Of a stretch of 64,000 bases of DNA, positions 17,885 through 27,764 are shown one piece after another. Where the stretch lies: assembly GCF_009650095.1 (NCBI RefSeq), contig NZ_CP045915.1:2170001-2234000 (forward strand), given 5' to 3'. Below the pieces are notes generated by a model. The model saw only the letters and a list, made by a program, of their open reading frames with translations. It had not been told where the DNA came from and ran no database searches. How positions within the stretch are numbered: the first letter of the stretch is position 1; each line of letters opens with the position of its first letter. The stretch comes from Gracilibacillus salitolerans. Lineage in GTDB: Bacteria; Bacillota; Bacilli; Bacillales; Amphibacillaceae. A program made the position numbers and the translations under genes.

Positions 17885-18604
17885 ATGAAGCAAATGGATG
17901 CACATGAGATTATTTCATTTATTTCAAACAGTAAGAAATCAACACCTGTCAAAGTGTATGTGAAAGGTACAGGTTTGGATACAATCGAAGCAACAGGTTC
18001 AATCCAGACTTTCTTAAACGAATCAAATGGAGTTATTTTTGGTGAATGGAAGGAAGTAAAAGAATTACTTGATACATATAGTGATAAAATTACCGATCAT
18101 GTAGTGGAAAATGATCGTCGTAATTCAGCTATCCCACTATTAGATATGAAAGATATTAATGCTCGTATTGAGCCAGGTGCGATTATTCGTGAACAAGTGG
18201 AAATCGGTGATGGTGCCGTTATTATGTTTGGTGCGATGATCAATATCGGTTCTGTAATTGGAGAAGGAACAATGATCGATATGAATGCATCATTAGGTGG
18301 GCGTGCAACAGTAGGTAAGAATTGCCACGTTGGAGCTGGTGCGGTATTAGCGGGTGTTATTGAGCCACCTTCAGCACAACCGGTAATTATTGAAGATGGC
18401 GTTGTAATTGGTGCGAACGCAGTAGTGCTTGAAGGTGTTCGTGTTGGTGAAGGAGCAGTTGTTGCAGCTGGTGCGATTGTTACGAAGGATGTACCACCAA
18501 ATACTGTAGTAGCTGGTACTCCAGCAAAAGTAATTAAAGAGATTGATGATCAAACAAAATCAAAAACAGAAATTATGGAAGCATTACGAAAATTGGATGA
18601 TTAA
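17885..18604 (+). CDS. dapH: Tetrahydrodipicolinate N-acetyltransferase
   Basis: The 239-residue left-handed beta-helix acyltransferase has hexapeptide repeats from about residue 90 to 205 ([39 protein letters not shown]). The N-terminal DapH domain starts [21 protein letters not shown]. It acetylates tetrahydrodipicolinate with acetyl-CoA, the first step of the acetyl branch of diaminopimelate synthesis. GGAGGAAGAAAACG precedes the ATG. In B. subtilis dapL follows directly; here a 446-bp repeat element separates them. Confidence 0.97.
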   Translation: MKQMDAHEIISFISNSKKSTPVKVYVKGTGLDTIEATGSIQTFLNESNGVIFGEWKEVKELLDTYSDKITDHVVENDRRNSAIPLLDMKDINARIEPGAIIREQVEIGDGAVIMFGAMINIGSVIGEGTMIDMNASLGGRATVGKNCHVGAGAVLAGVIEPPSAQPVIIEDGVVIGANAVVLEGVRVGEGAVVAAGAIVTKDVPPNTVVAGTPAKVIKEIDDQTKSKTEIMEALRKLDD

Positions 18605-18617
18605 TAATTGAGTGATA

Positions 18618-18645
18618 AGACAGGGTCATGTGGATCCTGTCTTTT
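18618..18645 (+). terminator. Rho-independent terminator after dapH
   Basis: The stem AAGACAGG / CCTGTCTT with a T run begins 14 bases after the dapH stop. It implies that dapL has its own promoter, perhaps within the repeat element that follows. Confidence 0.8.
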
Positions 18646-18676
18646 TCTAAGAAGAGAATGTAAAATGGTTCGTAAT

Positions 18677-19122
18677 AGATAAACTTCGAAGTAACTTTTG
18701 CGAGGATTTGCCTTCTTCCGTTCTAAATTTTGATAAGATTTGGCATACGCTTCGGCAGAATACTGCGCTTACCGTGGGCTCGGTTTCAGCTAACTTTGTG
18801 AAGGAAAACACTTCACAAAGTGGACCTTCAGCTCTCGCTGTCCCACAGAAGTCTTCGTATTCCGCCTCCGCTAAAAGTGACGTTCTGATTGTTGCAAGAA
18901 GCGATCCTTTGAAAATTTATTCAATGGATTTCCTTTTACTTAACTAAAGAATTATACCAAGCTGTGGAAAAATGCGACACTCTTAGGGAACCAGAGCAAG
19001 CTGAAGCCGTGCCCCTGTATAGGGAATATTTTTCCGGAGCGACGAATCAAGCACTCATCTCTAATCAGAATGGGAGGAAGCTACACTAAGACAAATTTTT
19101 ACAAGTTCGTCAGTTTTTATCT
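18677..19122 (+). mobile_element. MITE-like repeat element between dapH and dapL (copy 2 of the nested-palindrome family)
   Basis: The ends are imperfect inverted repeats: AGATAAACTTCGAAGTAAC (from 18677) and ACAAGTTCGTCAGTTTTTATCT (19101-19122). Inside is the nested-palindrome core: GAATAC (18758-18763) with GTATTC (18857-18862), CCGTGGG (18772-18778) with CCCACAG (18842-18848), and TTTGTGAAG (18795-18803) with CTTCACAAA (18811-18819). A second, inverted core fragment AGCTGAAGCCGTGCCCC lies at 18999-19015. No transposase is present. It fills the whole gap before dapL. Confidence 0.7.
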
Positions 19123-19155
19123 AGTATGAATAATGGAAAAGGGGTAAGTTTTTTG

Positions 19156-20271
19156 ATGAATAAGGATCAGTTAGTGGCAATTAGACGTTCTTTGCACAAG
19201 ATACCTGAGCTTGGTTTTCAGGAATATAAAACACAAGCATACTTACTAGAAATAATTAAAAAAATGAATCGATCGAATATAGAAATTACAAAATGGAAAA
19301 CTGGATTATTCGTTTTTGTAAAAGGTGAAAACCCGAAGAAAACGATTGGTTACCGTACTGACATAGATGGTTTGCCAATTACAGAAGAAACAGGATTCTT
19401 ATTTAAGTCACTACATTCTGGTCAAATGCATGCATGTGGACATGATTTACATATGACAATTGCATTGGGAGTCCTCGATGAGATAAGTGCTAATCCAATT
19501 AATGATAATGTCTTGTTTATTTTCCAACCAGCAGAAGAGGGACCTGGTGGGGCGGAACCTATGCTTTCATCTGATACGTTTAAACAATGGAATGTAGACC
19601 GTATTTTTGCATTACATATAGCACCTGAACTACCAGTCGGAACGGTATCAAGTAGAGATGGGATCCTATTTGCTAATACAAGTGAATTATTTCTTGATTT
19701 TACTGGCAAAGGTGGACATGCTGCATACCCACATTTAACAAAAGATATGATCATTACAGCTAGTAGTTTTGTTACACAATTACAACAAATTATTTCAAGA
19801 AAAATAGATCCATTAGATAGTGGTGTGATCACTATTGGTAAAATGACTGCTGGTACTGTTCAAAATATTATTGCAGAAACTGCTCGTCTGGAAGGAACCA
19901 TCCGTACGTTACAACCGGAAACAATGACGATTATAAAAAATGAGCTAGAAAATATCATTAAAGGTTTTGAAATTGCCCATGATTGTACGATTGAAGTAGA
20001 TTATGGTGCGATGTATTATCAAGTGAACAATGATAAAATATATGTCGATAAATTTGCTGAAGCTGTTCAAAAGGAAGGAATTCAGTTTATAGAAGCAAAT
20101 GCGGCGATGACTGGTGAAGATTTTGGATATTTCTTGAAGGAAATACCAGGTTTTATGTTTTGGTTAGGAGTAGATTCTCCGTACGGATTGCATCATAGTA
20201 AACTAAACCCGAACGAAGATGCAATAGAAATAGGTATCAAAGCCGTAACAGCAACGATGAAAGAGATTTAG
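19156..20271 (+). CDS. dapL: N-acetyldiaminopimelate deacetylase
   Basis: This 371-residue M20 family amidohydrolase starts [21 protein letters not shown]. Its metal site includes [15 protein letters not shown] and the C-terminal HHSKLNP. It removes the acetyl group to give L,L-diaminopimelate, completing the branch with DapH and PatA. The ATG at 19156 aligns with family N-termini, though the GGGG ribosome site is 11 bases away. An upstream in-frame ATG at 19126 would add 10 residues and begins 4 bases after the repeat element ends. Confidence 0.92.
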   Translation: MNKDQLVAIRRSLHKIPELGFQEYKTQAYLLEIIKKMNRSNIEITKWKTGLFVFVKGENPKKTIGYRTDIDGLPITEETGFLFKSLHSGQMHACGHDLHMTIALGVLDEISANPINDNVLFIFQPAEEGPGGAEPMLSSDTFKQWNVDRIFALHIAPELPVGTVSSRDGILFANTSELFLDFTGKGGHAAYPHLTKDMIITASSFVTQLQQIISRKIDPLDSGVITIGKMTAGTVQNIIAETARLEGTIRTLQPETMTIIKNELENIIKGFEIAHDCTIEVDYGAMYYQVNNDKIYVDKFAEAVQKEGIQFIEANAAMTGEDFGYFLKEIPGFMFWLGVDSPYGLHHSKLNPNEDAIEIGIKAVTATMKEI

Positions 20272-20338
20272 GTAGTAATGAAACGACAATGCTCAAACTA
20301 AAATCTTTGCGATTTATTGATGTAATCCATCTCAAAAT

Positions 20339-20407
20339 TCATAAACTGCGAAGTACCTTTCATGTCGATTTTGATTTTGCTTTCTTCACTTGTTCGCAGT
20401 TTTATCT
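20339..20407. repeat. Short inverted-repeat element (solo MITE-like copy)
   Basis: TCATAAACTGCGAAGTA (from 20339) and TGTTCGCAGTTTTATCT (to 20407) are inverted copies of each other around about 35 bp. The sequence matches the ends of the 18677 element. It sits in the gap between dapL and mscS, where B. subtilis has ykuS. Confidence 0.65.
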
Positions 20408-20448
20408 ACCTATAGGCTCGATATTGATATTGGAGAACGGATGAATAG

Positions 20449-20480
20449 AAAAACTCACTCTGATAAGCGAGTGAGTTTTT
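20449..20480. terminator. Bidirectional terminator between dapL and mscS
   Basis: The stem AAAACTCACTC / GAGTGAGTTTT with a 9-base loop lies just after the mscS stop (minus strand). Confidence 0.85.
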
Positions 20481-20483
20481 TGT

Positions 20484-21317
20484 TTAATTATTCTTTTGTA
20501 CATACACTTGATGAGGGAATGGGATTTCGATATTGTTTTCATCAAATGCTTCTTTAATACGTTTACGAATATCTCTTTCTGCGCTCCATTGTTCCATATT
20601 TTCCGTTTTACCAATGATGCGTAATACAACCTCACTAGAACCGAAGGCTTGTACACCTAATACATCAGGACCCTCTGTAAAACGAGAATCTGTTTGGAAT
20701 TCTTCACAAACACTTTTTAATACAGCCATTGCTTGATCTATATTGTCATCATAACTAATTCCAATATCGACTAGTGCACGCATATTTCCTCTAGAGTGGT
20801 TACTGACACCTGCAATTTCTCTGTTCGGTACGTAGTGTAGGGTACCATTAAATCCACGAATTTTTGTAGTTCTTAAACCAACTTCTTCCACAATTCCGTC
20901 GTATCCAGCAGCTGTCACATAATCTCCGACATCGATCTGTTTTTCCAATAAGATAAAAAATCCAGTTACAATGTCGCTTACTAATCCTTGGGCACCAAAG
21001 CCGATCGCTAAACCTACAACCCCTGCACCAGCAAGGAGAGGACCAATTGGTTGTTCAATAATGCCGAAAAACATAACGACAAAGATAAAAATTAAAACAT
21101 AAGAAAAAGCATTTAATAGTAATTTTTCTAATGTTTGTATTCTTGCTTCCGATACATTTTGTCTGGTACTCGATTTATTAAGAGCTGCAGATATTAATTT
21201 CTTGGCGATTGGAGAAATAATAAGTAATGCAATGATAAGTATTAATATTTGGATACCATAATAGATAACATTCTCTAATATGTAACTCCAATCAATCTGT
21301 AATCCATCTTCAAACAT
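20484..21317 (-). CDS. ykuT: Small-conductance mechanosensitive channel (MscS family, YkuT)
   Basis: The 277-residue protein has three membrane segments (about 16-36, 68-86 and 90-112). The third carries the Gly/Ala-rich pore helix of MscS (GPLLAGAGVVGLAIGFGAQGLVSDIVTGFFI). The beta domain (VGDYVTAAGYDGIVEEVGLRTTKIR, VPNREI) and a C-terminal alpha/beta domain follow. It releases solutes on hypo-osmotic shock. It is the same kind as B. subtilis YkuT, judging by its neighbours. Confidence 0.94.
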   Translation of the reverse strand: MFEDGLQIDWSYILENVIYYGIQILILIIALLIISPIAKKLISAALNKSSTRQNVSEARIQTLEKLLLNAFSYVLIFIFVVMFFGIIEQPIGPLLAGAGVVGLAIGFGAQGLVSDIVTGFFILLEKQIDVGDYVTAAGYDGIVEEVGLRTTKIRGFNGTLHYVPNREIAGVSNHSRGNMRALVDIGISYDDNIDQAMAVLKSVCEEFQTDSRFTEGPDVLGVQAFGSSEVVLRIIGKTENMEQWSAERDIRKRIKEAFDENNIEIPFPHQVYVQKNN

Positions 21318-21605
21318 AATTTGCCTCCTCTAATGATGATTAATTCTATCATATAAAAATGTAAATCAACACGCAAATAAAAAATCAACACTTTTTATTT
21401 ATAGTGATTAGAAAAACTTAGCTTATCGCCAAGTCCTTGTGGCGAAAGCCTTCGTTTTACTTATACTATCATCCTTAGAAATATATATAGTCTTATAGTG
21501 TAAAAAAATCAAAAAAAATTTCAGAAAATAAGTCGAAAAGGTGGAAATTTATTTCGGATGCCGTTATATTTATACATACGTAAAAAAATAGGGGGTGCAA
21601 ACAAG
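21318..21605. other. Intergenic region before the ABC exporter genes
   Basis: No gene is seen. A small hairpin TCGCC (21426-21430) / GGCGA (21441-21445) sits in a GCTTATCGCCAAGTCC stretch that may be another repeat remnant. The ribosome site GGGGGTG of the next gene lies at 21591-21597. Confidence 0.4.
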
Positions 21606-23357
21606 ATGGAAACATTTCAAAAATTGAAAAACTTTTATTGGCCTTTTAAAAAATACTTTTTCTTATCGGTACTTTTTGTAATGATTGTAGCAGGTATTAC
21701 GGTAGTATATCCTATCATTTTACAGATAACGATTGATGACGTGGTTATACCTGGAAACTATCAATTGGTTCCGTTCCTGGCAATTGGATTTATATTGATC
21801 ATGTTGGTGAAAGGGGTTTCGAACTTTCTACAACAATACTTAGGTGACTTATTCGGAGTAAAATCTGTTTACACTTTACGAGATGAATTGTATAAGAAAT
21901 TGCAAAGGCTTTCTTTTACTTACTATGACAATGCTCGTACTGGTGATTTAATGTCGAGGTTAACAATGGATGTAGAAGGTTTCCGCTTTTTCTTAGCTGC
22001 AGGTTTTCGTGAATTAATCAGAGTATCATTATTAATAGTGATCAGTTTGGGGGTAATGTTTTATTATTCTGTACCGTTAGCATTGGTAACAATGGCTGCT
22101 ATGCCATTCTTAGCTGTTGTGGTTTATCGCTTTGATAAGAAGGTACACCCGGCATTCCGAAGTATCAGAAAATCATTAGGGCGATTAAATACTCGTATTC
22201 AAGAGAACGTTAGTGGTATGAATACGGTTAAATCTTTATCTAAGGAAAATTTTGAGATAGAGCGATTTACATCAAATAACGCTAACTACAAAGAAGTAAA
22301 TATTTTTACTTCTAACATTTGGTCGAGATATTTTCCGTTAATGGAGTTTATCGGAAATATTAGTATGGTAGCGTTGTTAATTTATGGTGGCTATTTAGTT
22401 ATTAATGGCTCTATACAGCTAGGTGAGTTGGTTGCTTTCTTTAGTTTAGTCACATATATTTTGGGGCCATTAATGCATTTAGGTTTTATTGTGAACCAAT
22501 TTTCACAGGCAAAAGCATCTGGTGAACGACTGCTGGAAATTCTTGAAGCTAAAGAAGATATAGTTGAAGAAGAAGATCCAATTGTTCCAGAGCGCATTAA
22601 AGGTCATGTTACTTTTAACAACGTTTCTTTAACGTATACAGAAGATGATGATTCTGCATTAAAAAATATTTCATTTGATGCACCACCAGGAAAAGTTGTT
22701 GGCCTAATTGGTCCAACTGGTGCTGGAAAAACAAGTATTACACAGTTGATTACCAGATTTTATGAACCAGAAGAAGGAGAGGTATTAATTGATGGTAAAC
22801 CGACTAGCTCCTATTCTATAAAATGGTTACGAAAACATATCGGGTTTGTATTGCAAGAGTCTTTTTTATTCTCTACAACAATTAGAGAGAATATTGCCTA
22901 TGGTAATCCAGACGCATCCATGGAGGAAATAGTTGCTGCTGCTAAGCGAGCGCAAGCGCATGATTTTATCATGGAAATGCCAAATGGATATGATACGTTA
23001 CTTGGGGAACGTGGTATGGGACTATCAGGAGGGCAAAAGCAAAGAATTGCGATCGCTCGTGCAATTTTAATTGATCCGAGTATTTTAGTATTAGATGATG
23101 CAACATCAGCAGTAGATATGGAAACTGAATTTCAAATTCAAAAAGCACTGAAAGAAGTTATGGATGGTAGGACGACATTTATTATCGCGCATAGAATTTC
23201 TTCATTAAAACATGCAGATGAGATTCTTGTATTAGAAGAAGGAGAAATCAAAGAACGAGGTACACACGAGCAGTTAATTAAACAGAATGGAGCATATCAT
23301 CGTATTTACGATATTCAATATCAAGATCGAGACAGTATTATGCAATCTGTTGAATAG
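21606..23357 (+). CDS. ABC exporter half-transporter, subunit 1 (degenerate-site subunit)
   Basis: The 583-residue protein is a six-helix ABC membrane domain (about 15-305) fused to an ATPase. Walker A is at 369-377 (GPTGAGKTS), the signature LSGGQKQR at 473-480, and Walker B ILVLDDATS has Asp498 where the catalytic Glu normally sits. The partner at 23373 has the Glu but an altered signature. The pair therefore looks like an asymmetric heterodimeric exporter of the YfiB/YfiC, YknU/YknV or BmrCD kind. The start is ATG 21606, after GGGGGTG; the longer frame to 21558 lacks a ribosome site. The substrate is unknown. Confidence 0.92.
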   Translation: METFQKLKNFYWPFKKYFFLSVLFVMIVAGITVVYPIILQITIDDVVIPGNYQLVPFLAIGFILIMLVKGVSNFLQQYLGDLFGVKSVYTLRDELYKKLQRLSFTYYDNARTGDLMSRLTMDVEGFRFFLAAGFRELIRVSLLIVISLGVMFYYSVPLALVTMAAMPFLAVVVYRFDKKVHPAFRSIRKSLGRLNTRIQENVSGMNTVKSLSKENFEIERFTSNNANYKEVNIFTSNIWSRYFPLMEFIGNISMVALLIYGGYLVINGSIQLGELVAFFSLVTYILGPLMHLGFIVNQFSQAKASGERLLEILEAKEDIVEEEDPIVPERIKGHVTFNNVSLTYTEDDDSALKNISFDAPPGKVVGLIGPTGAGKTSITQLITRFYEPEEGEVLIDGKPTSSYSIKWLRKHIGFVLQESFLFSTTIRENIAYGNPDASMEEIVAAAKRAQAHDFIMEMPNGYDTLLGERGMGLSGGQKQRIAIARAILIDPSILVLDDATSAVDMETEFQIQKALKEVMDGRTTFIIAHRISSLKHADEILVLEEGEIKERGTHEQLIKQNGAYHRIYDIQYQDRDSIMQSVE

Positions 23358-23372
23358 AAGGAGGGAGTCAAA

Positions 23373-25211
23373 ATGGCTAAGTCGATGACAGCAAAAGAAA
23401 TGAAAAAAGATAGTCCCCATTTGAATCGTTTTTATTATCCACTAGATCAGGCGGTGGAAAAGCCTTTTAACTGGAAACAAATGTGGCGACTGCTTGTATA
23501 TTTAAAGCCATATGCAAAAACGCTAATGCCAGCTGCAATAGTGGCGATGCTTGTATCTACGATTGTCAGATTAATTGTACCTGTAATTATCGGTACATGG
23601 GTTATTGATAGGGCAATTGGAGATCAAAATGTTAGTTTACTTACGTATCTAATTATAGGAATTTCAGTATTATATTTATTAAGTTATGCGGCAAATACCT
23701 ATCGAATTAAATGGGTAAATATTTTAGGTCAACGTGTTATTCATGATTTGCGTAAGAGCTTATTTTCACACGTTCAACGTTTATCTCACAATTTTTTTGA
23801 TAAGAGATCTGCAGGGTCTATCCTGGTACGGATATTGAACGATGTTAACTCTTTACAAGAATTATTTACGAACGGGATTATCAATTTGTTAATGGATGTT
23901 GTTATGCTGTCAGGTATTATTGTCATCCTGTTTGTGTTAAGTCCACCATTAGCGTTAGCCGTTCTATTTATTCTACCAATCATGTTCTTTATTTCTACTA
24001 AATTAAGAAGAAAAATCCGTCGCTCTTGGCAAGATGTACGTATCCAAAAATCACGTCTGAATTCACACTTGAATGAAAGTATGCAAGGAATTCGTATTAC
24101 ACAATCTTTCTCCCAAGAAAAAGAAAATACAGAGTTCTTTAATGGTGTGAACACAGATAACTATGAAAAAGAACGAATAGCCATGAAGAAGAGTGCTTAT
24201 TTTGGTCCTTTTGTAGAGATGAGTAACGCGATTGGTACGGTGATCTTAATTTCATATGGTGCACATCTCATCATTACAGGAAATATCGAAATTGGTGTGT
24301 TTGTATCTTTTGCTTTCTATTTAGGCATGTTTTGGGAACCTATTTCTCGTTTAGGACAGATTTATAATCAATTATTGGTAGCAATGGCTTCTTCAGAACG
24401 TATTTTTGAATTTTTAGATGAACAACCAAATGTTGAAGAGAAAAAGAACGCAAAAGCTTTTCGGGATATGAAGGGGCACATCGTATTTGATAAAGTACAA
24501 TTTTCCTATGATGAAGACCGTGTAGCATTACATGAAATTTCATTGGAAATGAAACAAGGTCAGACGGTTGCGTTAGTTGGTCATACTGGGTCTGGTAAGT
24601 CGACAATTGCTAATTTAATCAGTCGTTTTTATGATCCAACCAATGGTACAGTCAAGATTGACGGACATGATCTTCGTGATATGCGATTGGACAGTTTACG
24701 TACGAATATATCAGTTGTATTGCAAGATACCTTTATTTTCTCAGGTACCATTATGGAAAATATTCGTTTTGGTCGTCCAGAGGCAACGGATGAAGAAGTA
24801 AAAGAAGCTGCCAAAGTCGTTGGAGCAGATGACTTTATTAAAAGATTATCAAATGGATATCATACTGAAGTAGAAGAGCGGGGGAATATCTTGTCCGCTG
24901 GTGAAAGGCAGTTGTTATCTTTCGCACGTGCGTTATTAGCTGATCCTAGGATTTTAATATTAGATGAAGCGACAGCTAGTATTGACACGGAAACAGAAGT
25001 GAAAATTCAAAAAGCCCTACGAAAATTGCTCGAAGGACGTACTGCAATAATGATTGCACACCGTTTGTCTACTATTAGAGAAGCAGATAATATTATCGTT
25101 TTAGAGCATGGTCGCATTTTAGAACAAGGTAGTCATGATGAGTTAATGAAGAAAAAAGGTGAGTACTATGATCTTGTTAAGTCACAATTTGATATGTTAG
25201 ATGCGCTATAA
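23373..25211 (+). CDS. ABC exporter half-transporter, subunit 2 (catalytic subunit)
   Basis: The 612-residue protein has an N-terminal cytoplasmic extension of about 30 residues, six membrane helices (about 45-330) and an ATPase domain. Walker A is at 403-411 (GHTGSGKST), the altered signature LSAGERQ at 507-513, and the canonical Walker B ILILDEATA has Glu532. It starts 15 bp after subunit 1 with AGAAGGAGGGAG before the ATG, so the two are one operon. Its Glu would pair with the intact LSGGQ of subunit 1 to form the single working ATP site. Confidence 0.93.
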   Translation: MAKSMTAKEMKKDSPHLNRFYYPLDQAVEKPFNWKQMWRLLVYLKPYAKTLMPAAIVAMLVSTIVRLIVPVIIGTWVIDRAIGDQNVSLLTYLIIGISVLYLLSYAANTYRIKWVNILGQRVIHDLRKSLFSHVQRLSHNFFDKRSAGSILVRILNDVNSLQELFTNGIINLLMDVVMLSGIIVILFVLSPPLALAVLFILPIMFFISTKLRRKIRRSWQDVRIQKSRLNSHLNESMQGIRITQSFSQEKENTEFFNGVNTDNYEKERIAMKKSAYFGPFVEMSNAIGTVILISYGAHLIITGNIEIGVFVSFAFYLGMFWEPISRLGQIYNQLLVAMASSERIFEFLDEQPNVEEKKNAKAFRDMKGHIVFDKVQFSYDEDRVALHEISLEMKQGQTVALVGHTGSGKSTIANLISRFYDPTNGTVKIDGHDLRDMRLDSLRTNISVVLQDTFIFSGTIMENIRFGRPEATDEEVKEAAKVVGADDFIKRLSNGYHTEVEERGNILSAGERQLLSFARALLADPRILILDEATASIDTETEVKIQKALRKLLEGRTAIMIAHRLSTIREADNIIVLEHGRILEQGSHDELMKKKGEYYDLVKSQFDMLDAL

Positions 25212-25217
25212 TTTACT

Positions 25218-25248
25218 GGAACCAGATATTAAATCTGGTTTCTTTTTT
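25218..25248 (+). terminator. Terminator after the ABC exporter operon
   Basis: The stem GGAACCAGAT / ATCTGGTTTC is followed by T6 and lies 7 bases after the stop. Confidence 0.85.
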
Positions 25249-25297
25249 GTTTCAATGTGATAAAATAAGTATGATTATAAGTGTTGGAGGAGTTTAT

Positions 25298-25969
25298 ATG
25301 AAACGTGAATTTGCAGTAATTGGTTTAGGACGTTTTGGTGGAAGTATCTGCAGAGAGTTAAGTGCTGATGGGATGGATGTATTAGCGATCGATATTCAAG
25401 AGGACAAAGTAAAAGAATTCAAGAATATTGCAGCACATGCAGTAATTGCAGATACAACGGATGAGAATGTGTTAAAAGAATTAGGAATCCGCAACATTGA
25501 CCATGTTATTGTCGCGATTGGTGATGATATTCAAGCAAGTATTCTTAGCACTTTAATGTTAAAAGAGTTAGGAATAAATAAAATAACGGTTAAAGCTCAA
25601 AATGATTATCATGAAAAAGTTTTAAATAAAATTGGTGCTGATCATGTTGTACATCCCGAGCGTGATATGGGTAAACGTATTGCACATAGTATCATTTCTA
25701 CCAATATTTTAGATCATCTCGAGTTATCTGATGACCATAGTATTGTTGAGGTAAAAGCAGGGGATAAAATGGATGGAAAAACGTTGCTTGAATTAGATAT
25801 TCGTGCTCAATATGGCTGTAACGTTGTCGCAATTAAAGAAGCAGATGAGAAAGGTATTAATGTCTCTCCAATGGCAACACAAAAAATTGAGCGAGATGAT
25901 ATCCTTATTGTAATTGGAGCGGATAAAGACATATCCCGATTTGAAAAACAATTAGTCGTAGAAGATTAA
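25298..25969 (+). CDS. ktrC: Ktr potassium uptake regulatory subunit
   Basis: The 223-residue protein has an N-terminal RCK (TrkA-N) Rossmann domain with GLGRFG at 9-14 and Asp at the end of strand 2 (AIDIQEDK). The C-terminal TrkA-C domain (about 135-220) is the c-di-AMP-binding part in Ktr proteins. It gates a KtrB/KtrD-type membrane channel in response to ATP/ADP; that channel gene is not in the window. The ATG at 25298 follows GTTGGAGGAG; the 51-bp longer frame is rejected. Position next to rnjA identifies it as ktrC (ykqB). Confidence 0.93.
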   Translation: MKREFAVIGLGRFGGSICRELSADGMDVLAIDIQEDKVKEFKNIAAHAVIADTTDENVLKELGIRNIDHVIVAIGDDIQASILSTLMLKELGINKITVKAQNDYHEKVLNKIGADHVVHPERDMGKRIAHSIISTNILDHLELSDDHSIVEVKAGDKMDGKTLLELDIRAQYGCNVVAIKEADEKGINVSPMATQKIERDDILIVIGADKDISRFEKQLVVED

Positions 25970-26032
25970 GTACAGTAGATTAACCATTATTGTTACATAT
26001 CTGAATCGATGTTATCCCATTTAATACATTTA

Positions 26033-26067
26033 AAACCCGTTTCAATTATTATAATTGAAACGGGTTT
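26033..26067. terminator. Bidirectional terminator of the CCCGTTTCA family, copy 3
   Basis: The perfect 17-bp stem AAACCCGTTTCAATTAT / ATAATTGAAACGGGTTT lies between the converging ktrC and rnjA genes. Confidence 0.88.
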
Positions 26068-26093
26068 GGTTTATCTGTACTAGTTTAATTATT

Positions 26094-27761
26094 TTATACT
26101 TCCATAATAATTGGTAAGATCATTGGACGACGTTTTGTTTTATCATAAAGGAATGGTGCGATTGTATCATTAATTTCATTTTTGATTTCAGACCACTGAG
26201 TAGTCCGGCGTTCCATTACCTTATTTAAGTGTTTGGATACAAGCTTTTGAGCCTCGTTAATTAAGTCTTCAGATTCTCGCATATAGACAAATCCACGTGA
26301 TATAATGTCTGGACCTGATGCGATTTGAAACTCTTTCATATTGATACTTACGACAACGATAACTAGTCCTTCTTCGGAAAGGATACGTCGATCACGTAAT
26401 ACAATATTACCAATATCTCCAATTCCACTACCGTCTACATAGACTGAGCCAGAAGGAATTTTACCAGCAATCGCAGCACTATCTTTTCCTAATGCTAATA
26501 CTTCTCCATTGTCCATAATAAAGCTATTCTTAGGTGGGATACCACAGCTATCTGCCAATTTCGTATGTTCTTTCAACATACGATACTCTCCATGGATAGG
26601 CATGAAATATTTAGGTTGAATAAGACGTAGCATTAATTTTTGTTCTTGTTGACCACCGTGACCCGAGGTATGGATATCATTAAGTGGTCCATGAATAACT
26701 TCAGCACCGGCACGGTACAATTGATTAATAATTCTACTAACACTTAATGTATTCCCAGGGATTGGTGAAGAAGAGAATACAACTGTGTCACCAGGTATAA
26801 TCTGAATTTGACGGTGTGTACCGTTCGCAACTCTAGATAATGCAGCCATTGGTTCTCCTTGTGAACCGGTACAAAGGATCGTCACTTCGTTAGCGGGAAG
26901 TTGGTTTATCTGATTTGGTTCGATAAACGTATTTTTAGGAGCGCGAATATATCCGAGCTCTTGTCCAATCTTAATGGAGCCTTCCATGCTTCGTCCGAAT
27001 ACAGCAACTTTACGGTTATGTTTAACGGCTGCTTCAACGACTTGCTGCAAGCGGTGAATGTTTGAAGCGAAAGTAGCAAAAATTAATCTGCCATCCACTC
27101 TTGAGAAAATATCATTAATGCTGTCACCAACTACACGTTCTGATAATGTAAATCCAGGAACTTCACTGTTTGTACTGTCTGATAATAAGCAAAGAACGCC
27201 TTCTTTACCGATTTCAGCCATTTTTGCCAAGTTGGCAGGTTCTCCAACTGGTGTGAAATCAAATTTAAAGTCTCCAGTATGAACAATATTTCCTGGAGGT
27301 GTTTTTACAACAATACCATAAGAATCGGGAATACTATGTGTCGTTCGGAAGAAGGACACAGCTGTTTTTCTAAACTTTATTACATCATCTTCTTGGAAGG
27401 TGTGTAATTTAGTCTTGCGTAATAATCCATGTTCATCCAATTTATTTCGAATAAGTCCAACTGCTAATTTACCAGCATAAATAGGCACATTTATTTCACG
27501 TAGTAAATAAGGTAGCCCACCAATATGGTCTTCGTGACCATGTGTGATGAATAAACCTTTTATTTTATCTTGGTTTTGCACAAGGTAGGTGTAATCAGGA
27601 ATGACATAATCAATTCCTAATAGTTCATCTTCAGGAAATTTTATTCCTGCATCGATAAGGATGATTTCGTCTTGGAATTGAACACCATAAGTGTTTTTAC
27701 CAATTTCACCCAAACCACCAAGAGCAAAAACTGCTGTTTGGTCATTTTTTACAAATTTCAT
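26094..27761 (-). CDS. rnjA: Ribonuclease J1
   Basis: The 555-residue enzyme is a metallo-beta-lactamase/beta-CASP nuclease. The metal motif HGHEDHIGG has His74, His76, Asp78 and His79. DSTNSEVPG and HTSGHGG (beta-CASP/motif C) follow, then the C-terminal RNase J domain. RNase J1 has 5'-3' exo- and endonuclease activity in mRNA turnover and rRNA maturation. It lies 3 bp after rpoY, as in B. subtilis, so the two form an operon. Confidence 0.97.
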   Translation of the reverse strand: MKFVKNDQTAVFALGGLGEIGKNTYGVQFQDEIILIDAGIKFPEDELLGIDYVIPDYTYLVQNQDKIKGLFITHGHEDHIGGLPYLLREINVPIYAGKLAVGLIRNKLDEHGLLRKTKLHTFQEDDVIKFRKTAVSFFRTTHSIPDSYGIVVKTPPGNIVHTGDFKFDFTPVGEPANLAKMAEIGKEGVLCLLSDSTNSEVPGFTLSERVVGDSINDIFSRVDGRLIFATFASNIHRLQQVVEAAVKHNRKVAVFGRSMEGSIKIGQELGYIRAPKNTFIEPNQINQLPANEVTILCTGSQGEPMAALSRVANGTHRQIQIIPGDTVVFSSSPIPGNTLSVSRIINQLYRAGAEVIHGPLNDIHTSGHGGQQEQKLMLRLIQPKYFMPIHGEYRMLKEHTKLADSCGIPPKNSFIMDNGEVLALGKDSAAIAGKIPSGSVYVDGSGIGDIGNIVLRDRRILSEEGLVIVVVSINMKEFQIASGPDIISRGFVYMRESEDLINEAQKLVSKHLNKVMERRTTQWSEIKNEINDTIAPFLYDKTKRRPMILPIIMEV

Positions 27762-27764
27762 ATA

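Noticed and set aside
18708..18947. 79-codon open frame in the dapH-dapL gap
   Set aside because: It lies wholly inside the repeat element; its product mirrors the palindromic repeat sequence and a similar frame occurs in the copy at 55629-55850.
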